In this document: positions 46,965 to 59,214 of the stretch, one piece after another
Layout of the letters: every line of letters starts with the position of its first letter
Position numbering within the stretch: position 1 is the stretch's first letter
DNA from: Capillidium heterosporum
Taxonomy: Eukaryota; Entomophthoromycota; Entomophthoromycetes; Entomophthorales; Capillidiaceae
DNA length: 64,000 nt
Reading direction: 5' to 3'
Assembly: GCA_016630905.1 (NCBI GenBank)
Contig: WBMQ01000007.1
Span: 1,240,001 to 1,304,000 of the forward strand
Notes under the pieces: model-generated
What the model was told of the DNA's origin: nothing
Seen by the model: only the letters and a program-made list of their open reading frames with translations
Database searches by the model: none
Program-made: the position numbers and the translations under genes

Positions 46965-48641
<1,677 letters not shown>

Positions 48642-49280
48642 TGGGATTTTTACCAGGTGATTTAGAAGCTGATTAGTTTGGCAACGTTGATTTTTAATAA
48701 AGAATGAGCCTGTTGACTACTTCAAATACTACATTTTAGTAAATTATTTGAAAGGTATGTATATGTTTTTTGTTATGGTTTGATTTGCAAGTAATATTTG
48801 TAAGTGAATTGTCTAAGGTTGATTAGATCTTAGGTAAAATTTATCTATTTATAATATTGGAAGGAGAGAGTATCCATTGGTATCTAGTTAAGATTAAGAT
48901 TGGCGGTATTAGTACATAAATCGGATGGAAGTTTTCAAGCCATTAAACTTTGAAAAGCGTTTTAAATATATAAAAGTAGTATTTTTTGACAATAAGGCTT
49001 GAAAATGTCTATCTATGTGATATACATGGTATATATAGCAGTGAAACTATTCCCAAAAACCGCTATTGCTGTACAAACAATTTGAGCTTCTACTATCAAA
49101 GAAGCTTTACAGATATTCTGCAACTTTACTTATGAATTTGCAACATCACCGTATCAACTAGTGCAACTTATTTGTAAGCGAATAGTTTGCTGAGTTGGCT
49201 TTGAATCTATTTGCAAAGCCAAATAAATTGAAATTGTAGCTAAAGTTGATAGCCATCTTTCAAAATATCAAGTTGACAGG
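48642..49280. other. intergenic between HAT2 and SNU66
   Basis: AT-rich 3' and promoter sequence. Nothing specific found. Confidence 0.45.
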
Positions 49281-51482
49281 ATGGCTGATAAAGAATTGAG
49301 TATCGAAGAAACCAAGTACATTTTACATATGCAACCAACACTAACTGTATTCAAGCGCATTGCGTGCCTCTTTAGGTCTAGCACCGTTAGAAATCGACAA
49401 TGCCCCAACTCAAGAAGAAACAGCCGAAGCCAACCTTAAGGAATACAAAGCTGAAAAGGAAAGAGAAAGAATAGCTATAGAGGCCCAAGAGCGAATTGCA
49501 ACGTACCCTTTTAATAATTTATCATTTTTTAATTTTTATAATAGCTCCAAAGCTCGTTTAGATTTGAAAAAGAAGCACCAAGGAAAAAGTTTGGGCGAAG
49601 GGGACAAAGATGAATCAGCAGCAGCTTTCATTAAAAAGACTAGGGAAAGGATGCGTCAAAATGCAACCCAACCGAGTAAAATTTCCCAACCTAGTGGCAA
49701 AAAGGGCAAAAGTGTTAAATTTGCTGAAGATACTATGCTAGGTAATTTTCATTTATTAGACTAAACTAAAATAATTGAAACTATAGATATAAGTGTTGCA
49801 CACGACCATCAAGACTTTGAAGAAGGTGATGAAGCTATCTTAACTTTACAGGACAAGAACATTCTTGACGAAGGTATAAATTAACTTTTGCAAAGCTAAC
49901 CAACTTATAGATGAGGATGAACTTATAAATGCGCAGCTTGTTGAACGGGAAAAGTTGAAAGATAACTTAAATAACAAAAAGAAAAAGAGCGCATACAACC
50001 CTTATGATGATGAAGAATTTGATACAATCAACTTTGGTCAGAAAAAGACAATTTTATCTCAATACGACGATGAAATCGACGGGCCTAAGAAGAAGGTAAA
50101 TTTTTGTGTTTTATAGCAGTATTAATCACTCCATATAGAAAGGATTTAAGATAAACGCTAATACGCTTCAAAATATTACCGCACCAACTGAGAGTGCCCC
50201 TACTTCTGATAAAGGACATACCTATGTCTCACTCGACTTTGAAAGTAATTCATTTATTCCAGAGTTATTTACTAATGTTAGTAGATTTAAAGGAAGTTAG
50301 TGACTACTACACCAAGGAAGAAGCGGACGTAGTTTTCAAAAAGCCCAAGGCCAAGAAGAAGCGATCCAAGCGAAAGAATATCGACAGCGAGATTCCTCTA
50401 GCAGATGCCAGTACCGAGCAAGCCATCAAGATGGAGGAAGATGACACTGAAGAAATCCAAGCTCCAAAGACTATAAACTTTGTAGATGATGACGACCTTC
50501 AGATGGCTTTAGCTAGAGCCAGACGTATAGCCACCAAAAAGGTTAAAATTTTATCGGATGAGCAGCTGGTGTCTCAAAGTAAGTAATTGCCTATATTTAT
50601 AACTAACTTTACCAGTTCAACAGGTGAATGGAAACGAGTCTGATGATGCTGGGGCATCCGGAGTCATTATTTCAGAAACCTCCGAATTCGTCCAGAAGCT
50701 AAGCTCTAAGGCAGCTGAACAGAACGAAAAGATCAAGGCCAATCAAGAGAAGATGGACAAAGCCAAAAGCCTGCTTAAGCAAAACTCCACCAATGCTTCC
50801 CAGCAAATCAACGAGGAACCTGTTGAAGAGAGTCTTGAGGTCACTGAGGCTGAGATAAAAGAGGTTGAAGCCCTCATTGAAGAGGACGATGGCTTAGGCA
50901 AGGGAATAGCTGGGGCACTCGGATTACTGGCCCGTAAAGGTATCTACGCCCCACCTAGTGAAGAACAGAAGAAACGGGACAAGATCCAAGCCGAACATGC
51001 CAAACTTATGCTCGAGCAACGAGAGAAGGAGGCTCGACGCAGCCGTAATCGTGACTCTGATCGCCGTCGTGATGGTCCACGCTCGTCACGTAACCATGAC
51101 AGACATAGAGAGTTGGACGAAGAGGCTCCAGTTCGAGACCGTGAATTCGCCGAAGCACAGATGGAGCGCATGGCTAATTATAAGCCCGTTGTCAATATTG
51201 AGCACTTTGACGAGCAAGGCAACAAATTAGCACCAAAGGAGGTAATTCATTATTTACGACTTTATGCTAATCCATATCTAGGCATTCCGCAACCTGTCCC
51301 ATAAATTCCACGGCAAAACCTCCGGCCCCAAGAAGATGGAGAAACGCATGGCCAAGCAAGAGAACGAAAAGAAATTGGTATCGATGTCCACCTCCGATAC
51401 CCCACTCGGTACGGCAGCCGCCTTGGCTAAGCGTCAAAAGGCAAAAGGTACCGCCCATATCGTACTCGATAAGACTAGTTAA
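49281..51482 (+). CDS. SNU66: U4/U6.U5 tri-snRNP protein Snu66 (SART1)
   Basis: Nine exons: 49281..49315, 49356..49502, 49545..49741, 49787..49873, 49911..50095, 50139..50244, 50282..50578, 50616..51241, 51282..51482; 626 aa. The N-terminus MADKELSIEETNALRASLGL with APLEI matches the Snu66/SART1 start. The middle shows ILTLQDKNILDEDEDELINA, then KKKKSAYNPYDDEEFD and KKTILSQYDDEI. The C-terminus carries NIEHFDEQGNKLAPKEAFR, LSHKFHGKTSGPKKMEKR and SDTPLGTAA, all family hallmarks. A basic Arg/Ser/Asp stretch lies near residue 500. It is a nuclear spliceosome component needed to integrate the tri-snRNP. The intron at 49503-49544 is 42 nt and in frame, so retention would give an insert rather than a break. 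No frame problems. Confidence 0.9.
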
Positions 51483-52211
51483 AGGAATGGATTGTGTTGA
51501 GTTCCATCTATAGGTTCGGTTATTGGGTAAATAAATCTATAATCGATTAGAATTGAGTTACTAATGCACCTTGTAGAAACAGTTTGCTTTCCTGGTGGAG
51601 GTGTTTAGTTTAGATTTTGGATATTGTGCTCATTTTTGAGATTGTAATAAAAGTTTAGAGTTTTCAGTTGTATAGTAGCTTGGATTAAAGTTGAGTAGGA
51701 TATATTAGTTGTGTGAAAGCATATTTAGAATAAAGTTGTGTGTATAATTGATTTCACCAAGGCCACCTTTTTAAATGAACGGGTATGGCTCTGCTCTATA
51801 TAACCATTCATCAGCCAGGAATAAAACTTCAAACTTTGCTTTATACGTAAAGTAGCTGTATCCCTTCATCTGATTACTTTTTTGGCTCCTACTTTATCCA
51901 GTCTTTCCATCAGATAAATTTCGGATCCAACTCCAAGCTAAATCTACTAACCTACCTATGATTGGCTTATTTTTTGAACTTTCTACTTGACGAAATTTTT
52001 GACTTGATGAGTAGCGTAGACTTTAGAGCTGAGAACTGTACGACCCAAGCTTGATAGAGGTGTTGATGTTGGACGTGTACTCAACCCTTATATAGAAATT
52101 ATAATAAAGCTTTGATACTAACCAAAAGAGTGAAACATAGTACCTGCAGGTAAATTTAATAGCATTAATTTTGTATAAATCTGTTATGCTCATACTAAAT
52201 TTAGTGTAGAA
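51483..52211. other. intergenic, nothing recognised
   Basis: AT-rich, between SNU66 and the PPR-like gene on the same strand. Confidence 0.45.
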
Positions 52212-54182
52212 ATGTCATTATTGTTGACTAGACAAGCACGAAAAGAGATATTCAACTTTCAGTTTACGAAGTTAGTTTACATCAACCTTTTCGCCTGTTC
52301 GAGGAATGTCAGCAGATTTAGAAATTACGATTATACGAGGGCAATTCAAGGGTATAGTAGCATAGCAATTCGAGAAGTAGAACCTAATTCGGAGTTAATA
52401 TTCAATGAGAGTATCGACAACTTGAATTTATTTGAGTTTGCGAGGAGGATAGATCCAGAAGCTATTGTCTCGTATGACCTGAATCTTCAACCTCATAATT
52501 TAAAAATTCAATCGCTAGACTCCATCTTGAGCTTCAGTCTTATCAACAGCTTACACCTTATTCAGCAGATTAAGACCAGGTACAACTTTCAAGCAACAAA
52601 GCTCTATTCAATGTTGACGACGGATATAAGGTATAGTTTAGAGTTGATAGAGATGGCATTGTACCACAACGATGTCATTTTAGCACTTTTGATCTACATG
52701 AATTTGGCGAAACTTGGTAACTTTAATCAACATGAACTAGGTTCAGCTTATCGAACGATACATAGCAGTTGCAGCATAACCCCGAGTACCACTTTGAAGT
52801 CCGAACATATATTCAACCTGTACTCTCGAATTTTATCCTTCCCAAACTCAAAAAAGTATAACGATATCTTCTCAGTAATGGTACTGCCCGACTACCATCA
52901 ACATGTTTTCGATGCAACATTGAGCGAAGTACGGTCTTTCAAAAGCTTCGATACTAAAATGGATGTCGCCAGTTTTAACAAACTACTGTTCAACGTCTTG
53001 AAGTTGCGGCACGACAACTTGGTTAGGGTATGTATGAGCTATTCCATGCAATATAACTTGAAGCTCGATATCAACACCATCAACCTCATTCTGGAGTTTG
53101 CCATCTTGACTAACGACTTTAAGACCATCCATTCGATGCTCCACAAACTCGACGTCATAAGAGGCGATCCCAATACGGCCAATCTACTACTTAGATTTGT
53201 GGGCAAGTACTTTAACAAACTCAAAGAAGATGTTGGCCTCAACATCAGTATGGTTTTAGATAAAGTTCGAAGGATAGGGGAGTATAACGACCGTACAATT
53301 TCTCTGGCATTTAAGCTTAAATATCTAGTCAACGACCCCCAAGTACACAACTTTGTCACGCTCGAACTGATTCCAAAGTTAAATACGACTAGCCACTACT
53401 TTAAGCTGACGAATGTAAAGTACGCTTTACTTTCCCCTGATGTCTCGTCTGATCAACTTACAGCCATCATAGGTACCATACTATTAACCGACCGTAAGTT
53501 CCCTAGGGGTGTCTATATCGTTATCATCGATGCCCTACTAAAGCAAAATCGACTGAAGGATGCCCAAGATATTTTTGACCGCATGATTAGTTTAGGAAAA
53601 GTTCCCACTATGAGAGTTATAGCCAACCTTCTGGACTCCTACATCAAAAGCTCGAATACGGAGCATTCCACTCACATCGTCCGCTATCTGATGTCAGCTG
53701 GTCTAGAAAAAGATCCGACCATCCTTAAGAATGTAGTTCTCTTTTTGATACACACACGTAACTTTGATACTTTGGAAACTCTACTGGAAAGTATAATCAA
53801 AGAGGGATTTACGTTGAGCGCCAGCATCATTAACCTCTACTTTGACGCTATCGTTCGGGAACGTGGCCTAAACGCAGGGTTCAGTCTCCTTAAACAGTAC
53901 GTCAGTCAAGGGTTCGCCTTGACGGAGCCTACCTTTGACACTTTGGTGGAGTACTATCTAGAATGTAACGATTCAAAGTCCTTATATCGAGTAGTGAACT
54001 TTATGATCCAAAAGAAAGTCACAGTAAGTTGGAAGTTCGTTCACAAAGTTTCCAGCTACCTGTTACGAAGCCGTAGAAAGGATATGTACCCGCTGATCAG
54101 CCAACTTGTCATAACTTCACGCGTCCACTTAAACCCCAAACTGACCGAATTGTTCGAGAAGATGAAGTTCAAACTATCCTGA
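52212..54182 (+). CDS. mitochondrial PPR-like (pentatricopeptide) protein
   Basis: A single uninterrupted exon of 656 aa, unusual here, where most genes are spliced. The N-terminus (MSLLLTRQARKEIFNFQFTK) is basic and lacks acidic residues except one, typical of a mitochondrial targeting signal. The protein is all helical. Its second half contains several degenerate 35-residue repeats, best seen as YIVIIDALLKQNRLKDAQDI with FDRMISLGKVPT, TLETLLESIIKEGFTLSASI, and FSLLKQYVSQGFALTEPTFD with TLVEYYLECND. Fungal PPR proteins bind specific mitochondrial transcripts and control their stability or translation. The repeats are too divergent to name an orthologue or predict a target RNA. Confidence 0.75.
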   Translation: MSLLLTRQARKEIFNFQFTKLVYINLFACSRNVSRFRNYDYTRAIQGYSSIAIREVEPNSELIFNESIDNLNLFEFARRIDPEAIVSYDLNLQPHNLKIQSLDSILSFSLINSLHLIQQIKTRYNFQATKLYSMLTTDIRYSLELIEMALYHNDVILALLIYMNLAKLGNFNQHELGSAYRTIHSSCSITPSTTLKSEHIFNLYSRILSFPNSKKYNDIFSVMVLPDYHQHVFDATLSEVRSFKSFDTKMDVASFNKLLFNVLKLRHDNLVRVCMSYSMQYNLKLDINTINLILEFAILTNDFKTIHSMLHKLDVIRGDPNTANLLLRFVGKYFNKLKEDVGLNISMVLDKVRRIGEYNDRTISLAFKLKYLVNDPQVHNFVTLELIPKLNTTSHYFKLTNVKYALLSPDVSSDQLTAIIGTILLTDRKFPRGVYIVIIDALLKQNRLKDAQDIFDRMISLGKVPTMRVIANLLDSYIKSSNTEHSTHIVRYLMSAGLEKDPTILKNVVLFLIHTRNFDTLETLLESIIKEGFTLSASIINLYFDAIVRERGLNAGFSLLKQYVSQGFALTEPTFDTLVEYYLECNDSKSLYRVVNFMIQKKVTVSWKFVHKVSSYLLRSRRKDMYPLISQLVITSRVHLNPKLTELFEKMKFKLS

Positions 54183-54851
54183 TACTAGGTTGGAGTCGTA
54201 GATCTGCTTTGGGATGGAAAAGTATAAGCAATTGGTTGTACATCAGTTTTCCATAAAGGTAGCATGATTATCGTTGCTTTGATGAACGTACTTAGTCATA
54301 GATTTAGTTCTATTGATAAGTTGTAGGAGCGTATATTAAAAGTTTTATCTAATTGGGATAGATATTTTACATGATTATATAGTACATTTTTAATATAGCA
54401 ACTTAAGCATTTAAAATGGTATTATATATATGATGTTTAAAAAACATCGCTGTAGTTATTATTGAATATTTACTATACTACCGAAATATACTTTTCAATT
54501 TTTATACTTTATTACTGGAAAGACACAGTATAATACTGCTAGTGACTATTAAAGGAAATTGAGGATATAGTTAAGTATAGTTGGTATACTTTAGCTATAA
54601 ACTATGCTTTCAAATGTTTAAGATAATGTACTAACAATCAAATTTAACCATCATTGTGGAATGAGCAGTTCTCAGCAAAGTTCAAAAATTCGAATATGGA
54701 TGTTTACTTTGAACAATGATTTGAAAGCATAAGTTTGCGTATAAAAGTGATATGTAAAAACAATATAGTAAACCATATTCAATACACATCATTTAATAGG
54801 ATAAGGAATGAGCTGATCTTAAATTAGAGCTCCAATAAAGCTCCTCAAAAC
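54183..54851. other. convergent intergenic region
   Basis: AT-rich, no feature found. Confidence 0.45.
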
Positions 54852-55229
54852 CTATTTCTTGGAGAACGCAATACCCCACTGAGTGCAATGGCAAGTCGAA
54901 AAGTTATCACAGCTCCAACTAGGACCATGTTGCTTGGTACAGGAGTTGTAATCATAGCGTGGACAATCCTTCTTGGATTGGATAAAGTGGTCGGAACCAC
55001 ACTGACAGGAGCTACACCCGTCACCACAGATACCATCTGATCCAAAGTAAAGTTTCTCACATTTGTCTTTGGTGTAGCCACCGCAGATGTTACGGGTAAG
55101 TGCGGCGATCTTACCATCAAAGTTGATACAGTCATTACAGTCACCAATTTCGGGAGGACACTTCACGGAAGGTTTCTGGGAGCTGGTTAAGGTGATTAAG
55201 AGACCAAGAACTACAGTTAATTTGTTCAT
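54852..55229 (-). CDS. small secreted cysteine-rich protein
   Basis: Single exon, 125 aa. It has a signal peptide (MNKLTVVLGLLITLTSS) and a mature part of about 107 residues with roughly sixteen cysteines in clusters such as CPPEIGDCNDC, ICGDGCSSCQCG, DCPRYDYNSC and CHCTQW. The density and even number of cysteines suggest a compact disulphide-bonded fold. Small size, export and lack of any recognised catalytic motif match the effector-like or antimicrobial class of fungal secreted proteins, but no family is recognised. The base composition is richer in G and C than the surroundings, so it is a real coding frame and not AT noise. Its biological role is unknown. Confidence 0.7.
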   Translation of the reverse strand: MNKLTVVLGLLITLTSSQKPSVKCPPEIGDCNDCINFDGKIAALTRNICGGYTKDKCEKLYFGSDGICGDGCSSCQCGSDHFIQSKKDCPRYDYNSCTKQHGPSWSCDNFSTCHCTQWGIAFSKK

Positions 55230-56477
55230 GTTGTTTTGTTTAATACTGCAAGTTGATATTCAGCACTATCTATATACCTAGATCTACCATCAATAATATA
55301 AAATTTTAATTTAAACACCTAATACACTTTTTAATTACTTTTTATCAAAATTTTGCCAACATAGGCCTGGCTTGTTTTCAAGTGAGTTTAATTAGCTAGG
55401 TAATGAAAAAACTATCAATACCTCATTTGATCTAAAGCTCTATCCACGGGAATCTATATCTTTTAAAGGTATAGGGAACGCTTAAGCGACAAATAAAGTC
55501 AAGCTGCAATAAAAGCTATACTAAATTCGACAATTGCCAAATCGTTGTAGTATAAGGTTGAATTCTGCTCCAAGGTAAGGAGTACGCTTGGCAAAACATT
55601 TCTTCAGATTAAAAGGATAGTTGACATAGTAGCTGAATGAAACGAAGGTTATTTGAGTTGCAAATTATCTAAATGCTTTTTCAGATAGTTGATGAATATA
55701 GCTTTTACCTAGTTTGGGTATAGACAGCTTTGGGGATGGAGGGATGAATATAAGTATCGATAAAGTATCAGGCAGCCTTAACAGAAATATACAATTGTAA
55801 TATATATCATGTTTCGATATTTCTATATATTTAATCTTCGTTCCTCAAGGAGTACTATCCCAATTATTTGCGTTACAAGCTGATTGGGAAAATTACATAT
55901 ATAGTCAATATTAGTTAAATTTTTAAAATTGATTTATCTTAGATTTGGATATTTTGTCCACCTATTTTATATTTCCAATTAATAGGAAGCCATTTTAAGG
56001 CAAGTAAACTATAGCTTATAAAGGAGACAGATAAATATAAGCTTTCAATATATACGTATATTGAATATCTTTAATTGAATCTATGTTGGTTTATTTTTAT
56101 ATGTAGTGTACAGCTATTCCAAGTCTTTTATCCTATAGTTTAATTATGGAATTGCAGGCTAATTTAGAATGTAATAGGAAAACATACGCATATATGCTAT
56201 GTAAATTTGTATTTATAAATTGTAACATGTAAACTGCATATATACTCCTAATTTTCGTGCCAACAGCATTCTTCAAAAACCGACCAAAGTTTCAAAAGAA
56301 AACAAAGATGAACTTTACTGGATAGCAAATGATATCGATAGAAATGAGAAAAGAAGGGTGGCTATTTGGCAAAAATTTTCAAAACTTTAGAATTATAATA
56401 AGTTTCCAAAAACACATAAAAGCCCTTCTCTCCAACACCCATACGGTCGGTTAATACATCCATCAACTAAAAACAAA
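55230..56477. other. divergent intergenic region (secreted protein / RPL8)
   Basis: AT-rich. The stretch just before the RPL8 start is pyrimidine-rich (CCCTTCTCTCCAACACCC at about 56430), a common feature of highly expressed ribosomal protein genes. No other feature. Confidence 0.45.
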
Positions 56478-57440
56478 ATGGTAACATCCATCTATCAATT
56501 TCTGCTAACCTTTGGATAGGTCGTATCAAAAGGTAAAAAAGTTGCCCCAGCTCCATTTGCTGACAGATCCAAGAAGTCCGATGACAACAAGAACGCCATC
56601 TTCGAGTCCCATAAGAAGAACTACTCCATCGGTAACGCCATCCAGCCCAAGCGTGACTTGTCCCGTTTCTTGAAGTACCCCAAGTACGTCCGTCTCCAGC
56701 GCCAGCGCAAGATCCTTAGACTCCGTGTCAAGGTCCCCCCCTCCATCAACCAGTTCAGCCAGACCTTGGACCGCAACACCGCCGTCAACTTGTTCAGCCT
56801 CCTCAACAAGTACCGCCCCGAGACCCGTCAGGAGAAGAAGCAGCGTCTGACTGAGGCTGCCAAGGTCACCGCCGAGAAGGGAGCCAAGCCCGAGACCGAG
56901 AAGCCCATTGTTGTCAAGTACGGTATCAACCACATCACCGCCCTTATTGAGAACAAGAAGCCCCAGCTCGTTATCATTGCCAACGATGTTGACCCCATTG
57001 AGGTACGTTAATTTTGAAATTCCTCCATGACCAATAAGCGTTGAACTTTCTACCGGATAGTATCCATGTGTAGTTAGGGAGCTTATGTGAAATATTTTTA
57101 CTAGAGGAATTTTCAACTAAATTTTTGTATTATGCAGATGGTCATCTGGTTGCCCGCTCTCTGCCGTAAGATGGGTGTCCCCTACTGCATTGTCAAGGAC
57201 AAGGCCCGTCTCGGTACCGTCGTCCACAAGAAGACTGCTACCGCCCTCGCCATCTGCGACGTCAAGCCCGCTGACCAGCCCGCTTTGGCTTCCTTGATCG
57301 AGGCTGTCAACACCAACTTCACCGCCAAGTCCGAGGAGATCCGTCGTACCTGGGGTGGAGGTGTCATGGGACCCAAATCCCAGGCCCGCCAGAAGAAGAA
57401 GGAGATCGCCGCCGCCAAAGACCTGGCTGCCCGTCAATAA
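56478..57440 (+). CDS. RPL8: 60S ribosomal protein eL8 (L7Ae family)
   Basis: Exon 1 is only the ATG, 56478..56480. Exon 2 is 56520..57002 and exon 3 is 57138..57440; 262 aa. The eL8 N-terminal extension ends [20 protein letters not shown], followed by [20 protein letters not shown]. The L7Ae fold follows: [47 protein letters not shown] and [15 protein letters not shown]. It is a structural protein of the large ribosomal subunit. Codons strongly prefer C or G endings (GCC, AAG, CGT/CGC), unlike every neighbouring gene, as expected for very high expression. The second intron (57003-57137, 135 nt) is three times longer than others in the window and can form a stem. Confidence 0.93.
57017..57112 (+). 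other. base-paired stem inside the long RPL8 intron
   Basis: The intron contains AAATTCCTC (57017-57025) and its exact complement GAGGAATTT (57104-57112), 9 perfect pairs enclosing 78 nt. The branch-like CAACTAAAT follows at once. The stem could fold the intron to bring its ends together, or it could enclose a small RNA. Clear C/D or H/ACA boxes were not found inside. Confidence 0.4.
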
Positions 57441-58235
57441 GTCTATTAAAATAGAACTCCGTTTCTTGCTACTAACTCACCTGTAATAACAAGCTTATTT
57501 TTACTCCAGGCTTTTGGTTTCTTTGATGTTTGTATTTTCTGCTGTCTAAAGTATCAAACTTAGTAAGTAGTTCTAGTGTATTGCATATAATACTGTATTA
57601 TCAGTTTATCTTGAAGATATATATGTAGACATAAACTATTTTAGTTTGTTGCTCTTGTATGCCACTACTATTTTAAAATCTTAGTATAAACTTTAACCTT
57701 TTCTATCGATTCAAATCCTCAGCAAAACAGAGATTTTCAGCTTTTGTTAGACATGAAAACTATTTAAATATACTGTATCCAAAAAGTTAGCTTATTCAGC
57801 TGTAAATAGCATTTTTATACATACAAGTATTTTTTAGATAGAATAAAGCTCAACACCTAAAGGTACTACTTGCAGCTAAGTTGGAGTACAAACAGCAGCC
57901 TATGCAACTGCCTGTAAGCTCTAAACATGGAGATCATAATATGTAAGCTACAAGATAAAATATGTACACTTATAAAAGATAAATACAACTAAATTGAGCA
58001 ATCTATTCAGTATTTTGATGTAAGTTAAATAGCAAGGTGAATACCTAGTGATATATTCCAAACGTATAAAAAATAGTGTAGACAAGTTGGTTCCTATAAA
58101 AGTATATCGAGGCAACCATATCAATTCGAAATATAAATACATGTAACAAAAATTTATAAAAAACTTAAAGGAGCATTGAATTACTATAAATTTATTACCT
58201 TCTACTCTATACTCCATAGCTCGTCTATTAATTAT
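57441..58235. other. convergent intergenic region
   Basis: AT-rich; the 89-codon minus frame at 57948-58217 is not credible. Nothing else was seen. Confidence 0.45.
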
Positions 58236-59154
58236 CTATTGATTCTTCAAAATTCTAACATCCTTCTTTGAATAACCAAGTTGGTTCAACAATCCATTGT
58301 TTAAGTATTTGCTACCACCTACTACTTCCAAAAATCTAAAATAGTACATTTAGCTTCAAAAATACATTTCAACAAAGCAAATTTACCTATCTGGACCTGA
58401 AACATAAATATAACTTTGCTTATCCTCACCAAATTTACCAATCAATTCTTCCATCAAACTAATATTTACCGGCCCTTGCAAAAATTTCCCTTCATTACCT
58501 TCTTCCAAAGTATCCAAAACATAGTAGACCTTTAACTTACCTTTGAACTTATCTACCAACTCTTCCAGCTTCTCCTTCAAAATTAGATTTTGAGTATCTC
58601 GGTTGAAGTACAAAAGTTTGTATTCGGTAGTTGAGTTGGTAGTCTTGTCGACAACCTTATCTAAGAATTGATAAAAAGGTAGGATACCGGTACCCCCCGC
58701 TACTAAAACGACATGTTGGTACTTGGTTAAGTCATGCAAAAAAGTCAAGTAAGGTCCTCGTAACTCTAGGTTCTGACCTTGCTTCAAGTTGTTGAGGAAG
58801 TTGGAGACTTGGCCCTGCTTGTAAACTTTTAGATAAAACTCCAGTTGGTTCAAGTTGAAGATGGGAGTGTAGGATCGCATAACCTGCATAGAGCTATCTT
58901 TGACGTGGAAATGGTATACCGAAACTTGATTTTCAAAGTCGATTGGTAGGTTGAAATTGACATTGCTAAGATTGAGCTTTAAATTGAGGATGGGGTTGTT
59001 GAAGGAAGGTTTGAGTTATCGGTATAGGGGTGAACGTCTCTTGGTTGATGGTTCTCTTAGCTGAGTTGAAGTAGTTGTAACCTAGCAGTAAAGCTAAACT
59101 GCTGCCACCCACCACTTGAAGAAGAGGTTTGTTTCTAAGTAAAAGTCGACTCAT
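58236..59154 (-). CDS. CYC2: NAD(P)H-cytochrome b5 reductase-like flavoprotein (CYC2-type)
   Basis: Exon 1 is 58387..59154 and exon 2 is 58236..58335; about 288 aa. A short matrix-type signal and one hydrophobic helix (VVGGSSLALLLGYNYF) precede a ferredoxin-reductase fold. The FAD-binding part has VMRSYTPI and ELRGPYLTF, and the NAD-binding part has VVLVAGGTGILPFYQFLD and a final VSGPDRFLEV. This fits an inner-membrane protein of the cytochrome b5 reductase superfamily, similar to Cyc2, which helps mitochondrial cytochrome c maturation. The Cyc2 assignment is tentative; a plain Mcr1-type reductase is possible. One surplus base near 59005 must be skipped. A 70-nt intron (donor GTTCAC, acceptor CTTAG) would also restore the frame but would delete a good beta-strand match. 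Confidence 0.65.
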
Positions 59155-59214
59155 AGATTTTCAAAAATGAAAAGAAAGCTTTCAAAATTTTATTTTATAT
59201 ATAATTCAATCTCC

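Noticed and set aside
57003-57137. Box C/D snoRNA in the RPL8 intron.
   Set aside because: No convincing UGAUGA or CUGA boxes flank the stem. Only the stem itself is reported.
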